Shown: positions 8,966 to 18,257, numbered from the stretch's first letter. The stretch is DNA of 64,000 nt from Agaribacillus aureus (GCA_030442055.1 JAUJEB010000012.1:62001-126000), one strand, 5' to 3'. The notes: a model not told the origin generated them from the sequence alone. Numbers and translations are program-made.

Positions 8966-10045
8966 TTATGGAATCGATATTTTAGCGCCGTTATATAGTT
9001 TGCTATCAGCAGAAATGATATAAGACTCATTTGTCGACAAACCCGATAGAACCTCCACCTGGTCGCCAAACGTTCTTCCCAGCCGTAACCAACGCAATAT
9101 CGCGGTATTACTTTGGCTAACTGTATAAACACCAGCCAACTGGCCCTGTGTGACAATGGCTTCTGATGGGATTAAAATCGTACCAGATGCCACGGCCTTC
9201 TTATTTACCGGAAATCGAACCGTTGCAAACATGCCAGACAGCATGTTGGCAGCAGTTTTATCCAATGCCGCTTTCACCATAAATTGCCCGCCTGTGTTTT
9301 TTGAGGACGTGCTTATTTCTGTCACTGTTCCTCTGATCACTTGGTTAATGGATTTTACCAGAACCTCAACCTCCACACCCTGCGCTATCTTTGATATTTC
9401 ACTTTCAGGGACCATAGCATGGACTTCAAAGTTCCGGGGAGCTTCCAGAGACATCAGGGGAGTTCCGGGATTGGCCATATCGCCTTGCTCAATAAATCTA
9501 TTGGTTACAATGCCATCGAAAGGTGCAGTAATATTGGCATAGGTAAATTGGGCATTGATTTCGTTCTTCATTTGGTTGGCAGCCTCCAGACGTGCCCTGG
9601 CCATTTCAAAATTGGCAGTCATATCATCCATTTCCTTTGGGGTGGCGCTGCTTTGAGCCAATAGGTTTTGGAAACGCCGGTAATCTTTTTCAGCATTTTT
9701 ATAGGCTGCAGTAGCCTCAATGATAGTTGCCTCCACCTGGGCCCTTTTGGCTTGCAGGTCCGCATTGTTGATAGACATCAATAATTGTCCCTTGTGAACT
9801 TCCTCTCCAACACTCACATGGATCTTATTTACAAAGCCCATCATCCTGGTACTAAGATTGGCACTGTTTGCCGCCTGGATTTTTCCGCTTACCGGGATAA
9901 AGGTGTTGGAGTTATCTGACAAAACGGTTTGGGTCTTGACAGCTATTGGGGTCGTGTTATCGATAGTCGCTTTTTCACCACCACCACAACCGGCTGTGAG
10001 GTAGGATAATGTGATAAAGGCTACGGGATATATATATCTTTTCAT
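8966..10045 (-). CDS. RND periplasmic adaptor (membrane-fusion) lipoprotein
   Basis: A 359-aa AcrA/MexA-type adaptor that links the inner-membrane pump to the outer-membrane channel. The signal peptide ends in a lipobox-like segment (YLTAGC), so it is probably lipid-anchored. The order is that of the family: a first beta-barrel and lipoyl half (FVNKIHVSVGEEVHKGQLL), an alpha-helical hairpin (about 105-165), the second lipoyl half (NITAPFDGIVTNRFIEQGD), then beta-barrel and membrane-proximal domains. It starts 9 bp after the tolC-like gene ends, so the two are almost certainly co-transcribed. A repeat-derived leader separates it from the pump gene. Confidence 0.93.
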   Translation of the reverse strand: MKRYIYPVAFITLSYLTAGCGGGEKATIDNTTPIAVKTQTVLSDNSNTFIPVSGKIQAANSANLSTRMMGFVNKIHVSVGEEVHKGQLLMSINNADLQAKRAQVEATIIEATAAYKNAEKDYRRFQNLLAQSSATPKEMDDMTANFEMARARLEAANQMKNEINAQFTYANITAPFDGIVTNRFIEQGDMANPGTPLMSLEAPRNFEVHAMVPESEISKIAQGVEVEVLVKSINQVIRGTVTEISTSSKNTGGQFMVKAALDKTAANMLSGMFATVRFPVNKKAVASGTILIPSEAIVTQGQLAGVYTVSQSNTAILRWLRLGRTFGDQVEVLSGLSTNESYIISADSKLYNGAKISIP

Positions 10046-10054
10046 TTTAGTAGA

Positions 10055-11368
10055 TTATTCTTTTGTTAAAAATGCCAGGTATGCCTGTGCGTAGTTATGT
10101 TCAAAAATCGTTTGATAGTATTCCAGCTGTTTTTGGGCATATTGCGTTTCTGACGTCAGCAGATCGGATGTTTTTTCAAGTCCTTCTTTAAATCTGTTCG
10201 TTCTGATTCGCAAGGCTTCTTTGGATTGCTCCAGCGCCAAGCCGGTTAGTTTTAACTTGTTTTCAGCATCTTTCAACATTCTGCCGGCCTTATTCAATTC
10301 AAGGCGGCTTTGTGACACATACTGGTCTAGTTGTAGTTTGGATTTCTCAAAGGCCGCTTTACTCTTCTGAACTTTACTAAAACGTTTGGTTCCTTCCAGC
10401 AGATTCCAGCTTAACTGCGCTCCGATCAAATACCCTCCGGCACCGGCCCCGAAAACTCTGTCATCATAAAGCTCATAACTTCCAAAAGCATTCAGGCGAG
10501 GTAGAAAGGTCATTTTATCCGCCTGGTGCTTTTTTCCGTAAGCTTCGCTGGCCAGTACCATGGCTTGAATATCGGTTCTACCCATGGGTAGCGTTGGAGC
10601 ATTTTGGACAGCACCAGGGACAAGGACCAATGGATCAGAAGGCAATAAGGTGGCTTCAGCAGGTTCATTCATTAAAACCAAAAGATAATCCGAGGCATTT
10701 TTTACATTGCTTCTTGCATACTGAAGCTGATTATTGACTTCGGTAACGCGTACTTCGATCGCCAGCAGATCTGTTTTTTGTAAATAACCCTGTTCGTATT
10801 TATCGGCAGCCAGTTTTCTATTGGCCAAGGTAGCTTCCAGTGTCTTTTCCAGCACCTCGGCAGCCTTATGAGCGAGCTGCAATTGCATATATGCTTTTTC
10901 AACTTCAAGTAACAGGTGGTCCCTGGTTCGTACGTTTTGCAATTTTGTGGCCATCATTTGGGACCTGGCAGCCTGACGTTGGTAATGCCCATCGAGATTG
11001 ATCAGCGGCTGTTGGATTTGAAACTTTGTAGCGTAATTCTCGATGCTGGAAGGATCATTTAATATGTCGGGGTTGAAATCGTTTTGAATTAAAACCTGCT
11101 GATTGAGCTTCGCTCCAAAAGCCATGAGCGGGTTCGTGGTAGCCATTCCCGAATGAGACGCGGTGATGTTTGGTAAAAACGTGGCATTGGTCTGTTTGTA
11201 GTCAGCTACGGATTGATGGTAATCCTGTTCAGATATCTTTATGGAAGTATTATTTTCCGATACTTTGGCTAATACCTCAGCCTTTGTTACCGTTATGGTT
11301 TGCTGCGCCTGAAGCATAGTTGTAAAGTATAGGAAGATAACTACCAGTATATATATATTCCTTTTCAT
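10055..11368 (-). CDS. TolC-family outer-membrane efflux protein
   Basis: A 437-aa outer-membrane channel and first gene of the efflux operon. It has a signal peptide (MKRNIYILVVIFLYFTTM, cleavage near LQAQQ) and the duplicated helix-strand-helix pattern of the OEP family. Each half has long coiled-coil helices, such as the stretch with LQLAHKAAEVLEKTLEATL and the C-terminal stretch with LKLTGLALEQSKEALRIRTNR. The start codon abuts copy B of the leader element. An inverted repeat resembling the HxlR-promoter site at 47816 lies 170 bp upstream. Confidence 0.92.
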   Translation of the reverse strand: MKRNIYILVVIFLYFTTMLQAQQTITVTKAEVLAKVSENNTSIKISEQDYHQSVADYKQTNATFLPNITASHSGMATTNPLMAFGAKLNQQVLIQNDFNPDILNDPSSIENYATKFQIQQPLINLDGHYQRQAARSQMMATKLQNVRTRDHLLLEVEKAYMQLQLAHKAAEVLEKTLEATLANRKLAADKYEQGYLQKTDLLAIEVRVTEVNNQLQYARSNVKNASDYLLVLMNEPAEATLLPSDPLVLVPGAVQNAPTLPMGRTDIQAMVLASEAYGKKHQADKMTFLPRLNAFGSYELYDDRVFGAGAGGYLIGAQLSWNLLEGTKRFSKVQKSKAAFEKSKLQLDQYVSQSRLELNKAGRMLKDAENKLKLTGLALEQSKEALRIRTNRFKEGLEKTSDLLTSETQYAQKQLEYYQTIFEHNYAQAYLAFLTKE

Positions 11369-11488
11369 CTGTTTATAATCTATTTTTAAGGTCAGATGGA
11401 ACCTCGCATATTATAATCATTCCCTTGCGCCTCCGCTAAAGCTACGGCAACACGCGGTGTATGTCGATTACGTCATGCTCGGTTTCAT
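11369..11488 (-). repeat. Leader element, copy B (upstream of the tolC-like gene)
   Basis: On the minus strand it runs from ATGAAACCGAGCATGACG (left arm, 11488) through an interior containing CATACACCGCGTGT and AGCGGAGGCGCAA, then the conserved right half (ATGATTATAATATGCGAGG, TTCCATCTGACC) and a leader with GATTATAAACAG directly before the ATG. The interior is longer than in copies A and D and matches part of copy C. As the first element of the operon it may carry or replace the promoter. Confidence 0.8.
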
Positions 11489-11537
11489 GATTTTTTTATT
11501 TGCTGGTACAAAATTAGGTCAATCAAAAACCGGAGTA

Positions 11538-11553
11538 GGTAACTTATGTTACC
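11538..11553. promoter_or_regulatory. Candidate operator, inverted repeat GGTAAC-N4-GTTACC
   Basis: A perfect 6-bp inverted repeat, GGTAACTTATGTTACC, lies 170 bp upstream of the efflux operon. Its half-sites are the same as those of the inverted repeat next to the HxlR-type gene at 47816 (GTTACC-N4-GGTAAC). This suggests, without proving it, control by an HxlR-type regulator. Confidence 0.4.
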
Positions 11554-11586
11554 AAACAAAATCAGAAGCCATTTAAATACCCTAGT

Positions 11587-11664
11587 CCTCGTCCGCATTT
11601 GAGCGTAGGCCAGTGGGGAAGGATAATGCGGATGCTGTGGTTTGGCATTTGTAATGCCCGGTAG
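11587..11664. repeat. Degenerate intergenic repeat, copy 1
   Basis: The segment CCTCGTCCGCATTTGAG...AATGCGGATG...TTTGTAATGCC recurs with changes at 26101-26172. It contains an inverted pair (CGTCCGCATT and AATGCGGATG). A few bases further, TCCTGGTTATAAACCAGGA (11725-11743) is a near-perfect palindrome. No coding frame supports a gene here. It looks like decayed dispersed repeat DNA downstream of the unknown secreted-protein gene. Confidence 0.5.
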
Positions 11665-11763
11665 TGCTTTTGGAAAGGTATTATTTTATGTTGTAAGGTG
11701 AGTTATAAACTCAAAGCCATAGAATCCTGGTTATAAACCAGGACTAGTAGACGGGCTAGTTGA

Positions 11764-13116
11764 TCAATTTTTTTTAACCCAGTAGCTTTCATCGCCGATA
11801 ATGATGTTGTGTCTATCTTTTTCAAACAGGAATAATTCGCGCCTGATCATGCCGTTATCGTGATAAAATTCAATGGTATGCCCATTGATCTTATAGGTTC
11901 CGGTGTTTTTACTGCCATCCTTTTTTTGCGTTGAACTTCCTCCACCCACATGCGATCCCACGACAACGGTGCTGCTGGATGATCCCTGCTTGTCACTTTT
12001 TGAGGCGGTGGCAGTATATGGTCCTGTGCCGCCACCGTCACCGCCCATGATTGAGTTTGACGACAATTCAAATTGCCCATCAGGCATTAGTTTAATCGAG
12101 GATTTATGTGACCCGAACGAGCTACTCCCGCTATAACTCCAGAAGGTATTGTTTAATTTTTCGCTGGCGGTACCTGGCGTTCCTCTCACCCCGTCAAGCA
12201 CTTCCCATTGCCCGGTTTTGTTTCGCCTTATTTCATATTTTCCGTTTTGGTTTTTCCTCCAGGTGGTCCATTTGGAGTACTTTCGCCAGGGGCTTGCACT
12301 TTCGAGTTCCTTAGAGACGGCGACATTAAATTCCGAAGGCGGTGTTTTACACCTCTCGTAAGCCTCACCATTTTTGAACAGCAAATAGGTGTCCACCCTG
12401 AATCCACCAATAATAACGTCAATGTATTTATCCACCCACACGGCTTCCAGCGCCGATGACTTGACGCCTTTGCGCGGGGCGGTCCTGATGGCGGCTTCAA
12501 TAATTTTTCTGCGTTCTTTGGACCTGAGACCGGCCAGTTGATGGACGGTCACCTTATCTTGCTGATAGGAGGGTGTGTTTTTCTTATCAACTGTGGGCTT
12601 TTTCACCACTTCCGAAGCAGCTACCACATTGACAGCCTCTGGCTTTATGATTTGTTGGGCATTCTTTTTGATCTTTTCATATGCCATACCATAGCGAATA
12701 ATCATGCCCAGATCCTGTGTGGTGACCATTTGTATGATAAAAAACGTTTCATCGTTCTTTGCTTCCGCCTGATAGCCAACCGAAAACTTCTTTCCGGACG
12801 GATCCAGAAAAGAATTGCTGATACTGTGGCTTCCTTTTTTGTCTGTTTTAACTTTCCAGGGTTCCAGTGGCTCGCCTAACATTTTTTGAAGATCCCTGGC
12901 ATTGGTTAACAACCAATCTCTCACCTGGGCGCTGTGCACCTGCTGGGCAGGGTATGCCTTATAATAAAATTTTTTGCCGGGTTTTAGATCCTCGGGTATA
13001 TAAATCCAACTTCCGTCGTCTGAGGTTCGATTCCATCCTTCCTGTGCACTCACGGAGCGGCTGAAGGTCAGCAAAAGGAGAAAAAGGAATAAGGCTGGTT
13101 TAAGGTTGGTTGTCAT
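11764..13116 (-). CDS. Secreted protein of unknown function
   Basis: A 450-aa protein with a clear signal peptide (MTTNLKPALFLFLLLLTF, cleavage near SVSAQEG), so periplasmic or surface-located. The N-terminal third has aromatic-rich strands (GSWIYIPEDLKPGKKFYY). The middle (about 185-275) is basic and helical, with KERRKIIEAAIRTAPRKG. The C-terminal part (about 325-450) contains LNNTFWSYSGSSSFGSHKS, then a Gly/Ser/Thr-rich segment, then GTYKINGHTIEFYHDNG, resembling a lipocalin-like small beta-barrel. I do not recognise the full-length family. It stands alone, flanked by decayed repeats. Confidence 0.85.
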   Translation of the reverse strand: MTTNLKPALFLFLLLLTFSRSVSAQEGWNRTSDDGSWIYIPEDLKPGKKFYYKAYPAQQVHSAQVRDWLLTNARDLQKMLGEPLEPWKVKTDKKGSHSISNSFLDPSGKKFSVGYQAEAKNDETFFIIQMVTTQDLGMIIRYGMAYEKIKKNAQQIIKPEAVNVVAASEVVKKPTVDKKNTPSYQQDKVTVHQLAGLRSKERRKIIEAAIRTAPRKGVKSSALEAVWVDKYIDVIIGGFRVDTYLLFKNGEAYERCKTPPSEFNVAVSKELESASPWRKYSKWTTWRKNQNGKYEIRRNKTGQWEVLDGVRGTPGTASEKLNNTFWSYSGSSSFGSHKSSIKLMPDGQFELSSNSIMGGDGGGTGPYTATASKSDKQGSSSSTVVVGSHVGGGSSTQKKDGSKNTGTYKINGHTIEFYHDNGMIRRELFLFEKDRHNIIIGDESYWVKKN

Positions 13117-13828
13117 CTGGATTAGTTTTGGTTTAATTTGTTTGCCGAAAATTGGGTTTGGTGACGATGATTCATTACCGTTTAAAATGGTTTAATCATC
13201 GGAGACAAAATTGCAACTTTTATGCCAAACCCCATTGCTCCACAGCTTAATTGACGTGTTAAAAAATTGTGATTACCCACCCATCGTCATCACGAACAAC
13301 GCGGTGGCCCTGTGGGTGGGTTGTGAAGTGATCCCTTGGCTATGGCCTACAAAACCGGCCCCACGCACAACACTCCTTTGGGGTAGAGGCAGGCAACCGG
13401 CAAAGAGCGGTGTGTAAACTGAGGAAAGCAGTACAAACTGAGGCATGCCCTCCAGTTTTTTGGAGTTTCGACTCAAATGAGCCTTATTGCCAAAGCCGGA
13501 TGTTTTGGGTACCTGGACCATTTGAGGTTTTTTAATTGGAAAGAATTTACCTTATTAGGCATTAATTTATTCATTCCTTTTAATTTTTAGGTAGATGAGC
13601 ATAGTTTTTGGCTAAAAAACATCATGATACGATCTCGATTAATTACAATCTTTGTAATGGTAGTCTTTAGCCCTTGGATCTAAATGTCCATACCGAAGAA
13701 AGCAAAAAAATGATTGGAAGATCCTTTCGGGCTAAAGAGGTGACCGGATCTTACTAACTATAAAGTATTGGCGTTTATATTGTTAGATTGTGTAGTACTG
13801 ATCTATTATATATTTTAATTGAAAAAAT
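13117..13828. other. 712-bp intergenic stretch
   Basis: Divergent promoter region between the unknown secreted protein and the RraA-like gene. It holds the truncated copy of the 199-bp repeat (13285-13436). The rest is AT-rich without a coding frame that I can support. Confidence 0.6.
13285..13436 (-). repeat. Truncated inverted copy of the 199-bp palindromic repeat
   Basis: It begins CGTCATCACGAACAACGCGG and continues through TGTGAAGTGATCCC and GCAGGCAACCGGCAAAGAGC to CAGTACAA. This is the reverse complement of most of a unit of the array at 4340-5612, closest to unit 5, which shares the unusual TTCGTGATGACG end. The other end is lost after about 152 bp. Confidence 0.85.
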
Positions 13829-14521
13829 ATGTCCCTTTGGAAAAACGATAAAGAACTATTTCAAATAGCACACGAGGAATTATTTTGTGCCCTGGTCGGC
13901 GATATACTTGATACGATGGGTTTGCAAAATCAGTTCGTGTCACGGCAGGTTAAACCTGTGGCCGATGACATGGTGGTGATCGGCCGGGCCAAAACAGTGC
14001 TGGAGTGTGATGTCAAGGACATTGCTTTAGAAGATCATAGCGACCCATTGATTTCTCAACCCTTCGGCTTGATGTTCAAAGCCCTGGATTCGTTAAAGGA
14101 AAATGAAGTCTATGTTTGTACAGGTGCCTCCTACGATTATGCCTGCTGGGGAGGCTTGATGAGCACCCGGGCCATGCATCTGAAGGCTGCCGGAGCGGTG
14201 GTGAATGGATGCCATCGCGACTCCAATGAAATCCTGCGCCTGGGATTTCCCTCCTTTAGCGTCGGCGCCTACGCACAGGATCAGGGGCCAAGAGGAAAGG
14301 TTGTCGACTTTGATTGCAAGGTCAATTTTGACAATATCGAGGTGCACCCTGGTGATGTGATTTTCGGCGACAGAGATGGTGTGCTCGTAATTCCGGACGC
14401 AGCCGTGGAAGAGGCCTTTACCGGCGCCATTGAGAAAGCCAGGGGTGAAAAAACTGTACTGAAAGCTTTGCAACAAGGCATGAGCACGCAGGAAGCATTT
14501 GACACATTTGGAATCATGTAA
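13829..14521 (+). CDS. RraA / HMG-aldolase-like protein
   Basis: A 230-aa cytosolic protein of the RraA-like fold, which includes 4-hydroxy-4-methyl-2-oxoglutarate aldolase, oxaloacetate decarboxylase activities and the RNase E inhibitor RraA. The conserved core is visible: ALVGDILDTMG near residue 21, WGGLMSTRA near 107, AAGAVVNGCHRD with R130/D131 matching the substrate- and metal-binding Arg-Asp, and PGDVIFGDRDGVLVIP near 175-190. Bacteroidota have many such proteins beside sugar-acid genes, and the next gene is a sugar-type dehydrogenase. A role in a keto-acid step is therefore more likely than RNase regulation, but the substrate is unknown. Confidence 0.85.
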   Translation: MSLWKNDKELFQIAHEELFCALVGDILDTMGLQNQFVSRQVKPVADDMVVIGRAKTVLECDVKDIALEDHSDPLISQPFGLMFKALDSLKENEVYVCTGASYDYACWGGLMSTRAMHLKAAGAVVNGCHRDSNEILRLGFPSFSVGAYAQDQGPRGKVVDFDCKVNFDNIEVHPGDVIFGDRDGVLVIPDAAVEEAFTGAIEKARGEKTVLKALQQGMSTQEAFDTFGIM

Positions 14522-14642
14522 CCCAGAAGGGCTGCCCCATTTAAAATGGAAAAACGATCAAAATTCACGCATTTGTATGGGGATATAAATGTTTTGAGAC
14601 GCTTGGACCTGGCTGGTTACCACATCAAAAAGAGAAACAAAT

Positions 14643-15407
14643 ATGGGATTAGCAGATTTTAAATTAGATGGAAAGGTCGCCCTGGTTACAGGAGGGGGCT
14701 CTGGTATCGGACTGGGCATAGCAAAATCTTATATCGACGCGGGAGCTAAAGTTGTGATTGTCGGAAGAACCGAATCCAACTTACAGGAGGCTTGTGAGAC
14801 AATGGGGGAAAATGCTGCCTATTATGTTTACGATATCACCAGGCAAGCGGGTATCCCGGATTTGGTTACGACCATTGAAAAGGAACAGGGTGTTATCCGG
14901 ATTTTGGTTAACAATGCAGGTGTCCACCTAAAAGCCCACACCTCCGAAACATCTGATGAGGCGTTTTTAAAGGTAATACAAACACACGTCCTTAGCTCGT
15001 TTACCCTAAGCAGGGAAGTGGCAGCGCGTATGGCCGCCAATAATATTGCCGGTTCGATTATCATGATCAGCTCTATGACGGGTATCATGGCCCTGGACAG
15101 GGTAGTCGCCTATACAACGGCAAAAACAGCCATGCTTGGCTTGATGCGCGGCCTTCTGGCAGATTATGCGACTCATGGTATCAGGGTAAATGCTATTGCC
15201 CCCGGATGGATTGAATCCAGGATGTTGCATCAGGCATTGGACAATGATTTGCCACGGAAAGATAAGATCCTGAATCGAATTCCTTTTAATAAGTTCGGCC
15301 ATCCGCAAGATATTGGCAATGCGGCAATCTTCCTGGGATCGAATGCTTCAGCCTATGTTTCAGGTGTTTTGTTGCCGGTTGATGGTGGGGCGGCTGTGGG
15401 GTTCTGA
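14643..15407 (+). CDS. Short-chain dehydrogenase/reductase (sugar or sugar-acid type)
   Basis: A 254-aa NAD(P)-dependent oxidoreductase of the classical SDR family. The nucleotide-binding motif is TGGGSGIGLG (16-25), with NNAG near 92, the catalytic Ser in IIMISSMTG and the YxxxK pair in YTTAKTA. The C-terminus PVDGGAAVGF is typical. The sequence style resembles gluconate 5-dehydrogenase and KduD-like enzymes. It lies 121 bp after the RraA-like gene on the same strand, probably in one unit. With the KDGal-type genes at 22.5-26.0 kb it could act on a galactose- or fucose-derived acid, which is inference only. Confidence 0.9.
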   Translation: MGLADFKLDGKVALVTGGGSGIGLGIAKSYIDAGAKVVIVGRTESNLQEACETMGENAAYYVYDITRQAGIPDLVTTIEKEQGVIRILVNNAGVHLKAHTSETSDEAFLKVIQTHVLSSFTLSREVAARMAANNIAGSIIMISSMTGIMALDRVVAYTTAKTAMLGLMRGLLADYATHGIRVNAIAPGWIESRMLHQALDNDLPRKDKILNRIPFNKFGHPQDIGNAAIFLGSNASAYVSGVLLPVDGGAAVGF

Positions 15408-15442
15408 TGATTCAAAATAACCGATAAGATGATACTAGCCAT

Positions 15443-15677
15443 TTAGCTATTCCAGCTTGTGGGGATCTTAAAAGGTTGGAGCCTTTCTTCATCCGCTATT
15501 TCTAAAAACCTGCCCATTCCAGACACGATTGATTCAGCTAATGCAATATTATACAGCTGATCTCCCTTGAAAATTATTACCTTCCTCTAATCCTGCTCCG
15601 GCGACAGTAGCTTTGTCTAAGGCCGGTATCTTGGATCTAAGAACTTTTACAGCATTTGAAGTGATAAGAAATTTCAT
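15443..15677 (-). pseudogene. Frameshifted remnant of a C-terminal gene end
   Basis: The 311-bp gap between the dehydrogenase and the sulfatase hides two partial minus-strand frames that read as one protein tail. The first, from 15677, contains VLRSKIPALDKATVAGAGLE and runs to a stop after ...FQGRSAV. The second, shifted by one base, contains GDQLYNIALAESIVSGMGR, then FLEIADEERLQPFKIP and a TAA at 15443. Codon use in both pieces looks like real coding sequence. The family is not recognised. A single-base frameshift plus loss of the 5' part would explain it. Confidence 0.5.
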
Positions 15678-15718
15678 GGAACCGATAAAAAAATTGATAT
15701 ATTGTTTAAAAAAAGAAA

Positions 15719-17362
15719 ATGAAGAACATCAAGGCCCTCATCTTGCTGCTGTCGATGATTGGTTGTGGCCAGCAGGAAACAAATAATCAGGAGAAACAGG
15801 TTGTTAATGAGGCAAGGCCCAACATACTATGGCTTGTTGCAGAAGACTTAAGTCCGGTATTGCCACCATTTGGTGATTCTACGGTAGTGACTCCTAATAT
15901 CAGCAGGCTGGCTGCCGAAGGGATTCGTTATACCAATGTATTTTCTCCATCCGGTGTCTGTGCTCCCAGCCGGGCTGCCATTGCAACAGGTATGTATCCA
16001 AGCCATATTGGGGCGCATCATATGAGGAATGGCGGGAGCAAAAAATACCTCCCCGAAGGTGTCACCCCCTATGAAGCGTTGCCACCCGCCGGTGTAAAGA
16101 TGCATAGCGAATATTTAAGAAGGCTGGGTTATTATTGTTCCAATAATTCCAAAGAAGATTATCAGTTCCGAAAGTCAGTTACCGCCTGGGACGAAAGCAG
16201 CGCTAAGGCCCATTGGAGAAACCGTAAACCCGGACAGCCATTTTTTGCCATCTTCAATTTTGGTGTCACCCATGAATCCCGCATTTGGGCAAAAGCCGAA
16301 GACTCTTTATGGATAGATGAAAACCTGGAAGTACCTGTTCCTCCTTATTTACCCGATAATGAAGTGGGGCGCAAGGATGTTCGCCGAATGTATTCCAACA
16401 TCAAGGAAATGGACCATCAGGTAGGTGAAGTATTAAAACAGCTGGAGGAAGACGGATTGCTTGACAGTACCATTATCTTTTGGTATGCTGACCACGGGGG
16501 ACCGTTGCCCAGGCAAAAACGATTACTCTATGATTCCGGCATAAAGCTGCCGCTTATTATTAGATACCCCGATAAACAAGGCGCCGGTGAAATTGATGAC
16601 AGGTTGGTGAGTTTTATCGATTTCAAGCCGACATTGTTGTCACTGGCAGGGCTGGAACCTCCTGCAAACTTGGATGGACGTGCCTTTGCCGGAAAATACG
16701 AGGATAAGACGAAAAGGCAATATGTGCACGGTGCGGCAGACCGTTTTGATGAACGTTATGATATGATTCGCGCCGTTCGGGATAAACGCTTTAAATACCT
16801 GAAAAATTTCAGGCCGGAGCAGGGCTATTATTTGCCCGTGTCCTACCGGGAGCAGATGCCGGTGATGCAGGAATTGCTTAGACTCAGAGATTCGGGAGGA
16901 CTTAATGAAGCACAGGGCTTGTGGTTTCGCCCCACCAAAGCGGTTGAGGAGCTATTTGATACGCAGAGTGATCCGCACGAGCTGAAAAATCTGGCCGATG
17001 ATCCGGGTTACAAAGATAAGCTGGAAGAGTTAAGGCAGGAATGCGACAGGTGGATGCTTGAGATCGATGACAAAGGTCTGATGACTGAACAGGCTTATGT
17101 AGAATCAATATGGCCGGGAGGACAACAGCCCGAAACTGAAAAACCGGTCATAACACAAGAAGGCAAATTGGTTGAAATCTCCTGTGCGACTGAAGGGGCC
17201 TCTATCGGATACCAGATATTAACAGAAGGACAGGAAATTGGAAAGGTTTGGCAGGTTTATGTAGCGCCCCTTACACTAAATCGACATGAAAAATTGGTAG
17301 CGGTGGCTGATAGAATTGGTTATAAGCGAAGTGAGCAAACAATTATTGTTGCTGTGCCTTAA
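15719..17362 (+). CDS. Sulfatase lipoprotein (type I, S1 family)
   Basis: A 547-aa formylglycine-dependent sulfatase that removes sulfate esters, probably from polysaccharides. A lipoprotein signal ends LLSMIGC (C16), placing it in the cell envelope. The N-terminal metal motif is LVAEDLSP (E42/D43). The modification motif is GVCAPSRAAIATG, with C81 in the CxPSR context. Further metal and active-site segments are YADHGGP and KLPLIIRYP. The C-terminal part has the usual DTQSDPHELKNLADDP. Layout and length resemble the heparan N-sulfatase-like branch. It is convergent with the AraC gene 10 bp downstream. No sulfatase-maturing enzyme is encoded in this window. Confidence 0.93.
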   Translation: MKNIKALILLLSMIGCGQQETNNQEKQVVNEARPNILWLVAEDLSPVLPPFGDSTVVTPNISRLAAEGIRYTNVFSPSGVCAPSRAAIATGMYPSHIGAHHMRNGGSKKYLPEGVTPYEALPPAGVKMHSEYLRRLGYYCSNNSKEDYQFRKSVTAWDESSAKAHWRNRKPGQPFFAIFNFGVTHESRIWAKAEDSLWIDENLEVPVPPYLPDNEVGRKDVRRMYSNIKEMDHQVGEVLKQLEEDGLLDSTIIFWYADHGGPLPRQKRLLYDSGIKLPLIIRYPDKQGAGEIDDRLVSFIDFKPTLLSLAGLEPPANLDGRAFAGKYEDKTKRQYVHGAADRFDERYDMIRAVRDKRFKYLKNFRPEQGYYLPVSYREQMPVMQELLRLRDSGGLNEAQGLWFRPTKAVEELFDTQSDPHELKNLADDPGYKDKLEELRQECDRWMLEIDDKGLMTEQAYVESIWPGGQQPETEKPVITQEGKLVEISCATEGASIGYQILTEGQEIGKVWQVYVAPLTLNRHEKLVAVADRIGYKRSEQTIIVAVP

Positions 17363-17372
17363 TCTTTAAATC

Positions 17373-18257
17373 CTAAGAAATGCTGGTTTTAATATTTAGG
17401 AACAGTTTTCGATATTGATGCGGGCTCATATGAGTGATGGACTTAAACTGCCTGTTGAAGTTGGAAAGTGTAAGAAAGCCGCATTCATAACAAATCTGTG
17501 CGATATTAAAGTTATCCTCTAAAAGCAGCTTCCGGGCGTGGCCGATACGAATTTCATTGACGAAGTGTGAAAAGGTCTTGTTGGCGCGGGGCTTGAAATA
17601 ACGGCAGAAAGAAGTGGTGGTCATGTTCAGCATTTCAGCTATTTCCTCCAGGGCAATTTTAGACTTAAAATTCGTCATCACATAATCATATACCTTTCTC
17701 ATTTTTTCCACATCTTCCCCTCTGAATACATTCTGATAGCCGGGGCTGGAGAGTAGGTTATAGTCCTCACTCTCGGCTAGTATATCAATCATTTCCAATA
17801 ACCTGATAATACGTCTGAACCCTTTTTCAACTGCAATTTGAGGAAATAATTCGTGTATTTTATTGCGGGTTTCTCCGTAGAACTCCATGCCCCTGACAGA
17901 GTTTTCTACCAGCTTGTTTACCTTATAGAACTCCTCTTTATCCAACAAAGACCTGCTAAGCAATTCGTGATCAAAGTAGATGACAAGACCGTGGGTCAGC
18001 AGCTTACTGTCTTTTTCAAAATAGGCTGCATCACTTCTCCAGAGATGGGGAAGGTTAGGGCCTGTTAAAGTAAGGTCACCTTCCTCAAATGTTTGCACAT
18101 GATCTCCCACAAATCGGGTCCCCTTACCTTCTACGATGAAAGATATCTGAAATTCCGGGTGGAAATGCCACATAGGATTAAAAAACGGACCTTTCAGATC
18201 CTTGAATATAAAAGTCTCCTTAGAGGTAAGCGTTTTTTCAATATTGGGACCACGCAT
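17373..18257 (-). CDS. AraC-family transcriptional regulator with cupin domain
   Basis: A 294-aa regulator. The N-terminal cupin sensor has the metal or ligand pocket pattern WHFHPEFQISFIVEGKGTR, followed by GDLTLTGPNLPHLW. The C-terminal 100 residues have the two AraC helix-turn-helix motifs (IALEEIAEMLNMTTTSFCRY and IAQICYECGFLTLSNFNRQF, ending MSPHQYRK). Cupin-AraC proteins commonly sense sugars or sugar derivatives. It faces the sulfatase gene tail-to-tail. Confidence 0.92.
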   Translation of the reverse strand: MRGPNIEKTLTSKETFIFKDLKGPFFNPMWHFHPEFQISFIVEGKGTRFVGDHVQTFEEGDLTLTGPNLPHLWRSDAAYFEKDSKLLTHGLVIYFDHELLSRSLLDKEEFYKVNKLVENSVRGMEFYGETRNKIHELFPQIAVEKGFRRIIRLLEMIDILAESEDYNLLSSPGYQNVFRGEDVEKMRKVYDYVMTNFKSKIALEEIAEMLNMTTTSFCRYFKPRANKTFSHFVNEIRIGHARKLLLEDNFNIAQICYECGFLTLSNFNRQFKSITHMSPHQYRKLFLNIKTSIS

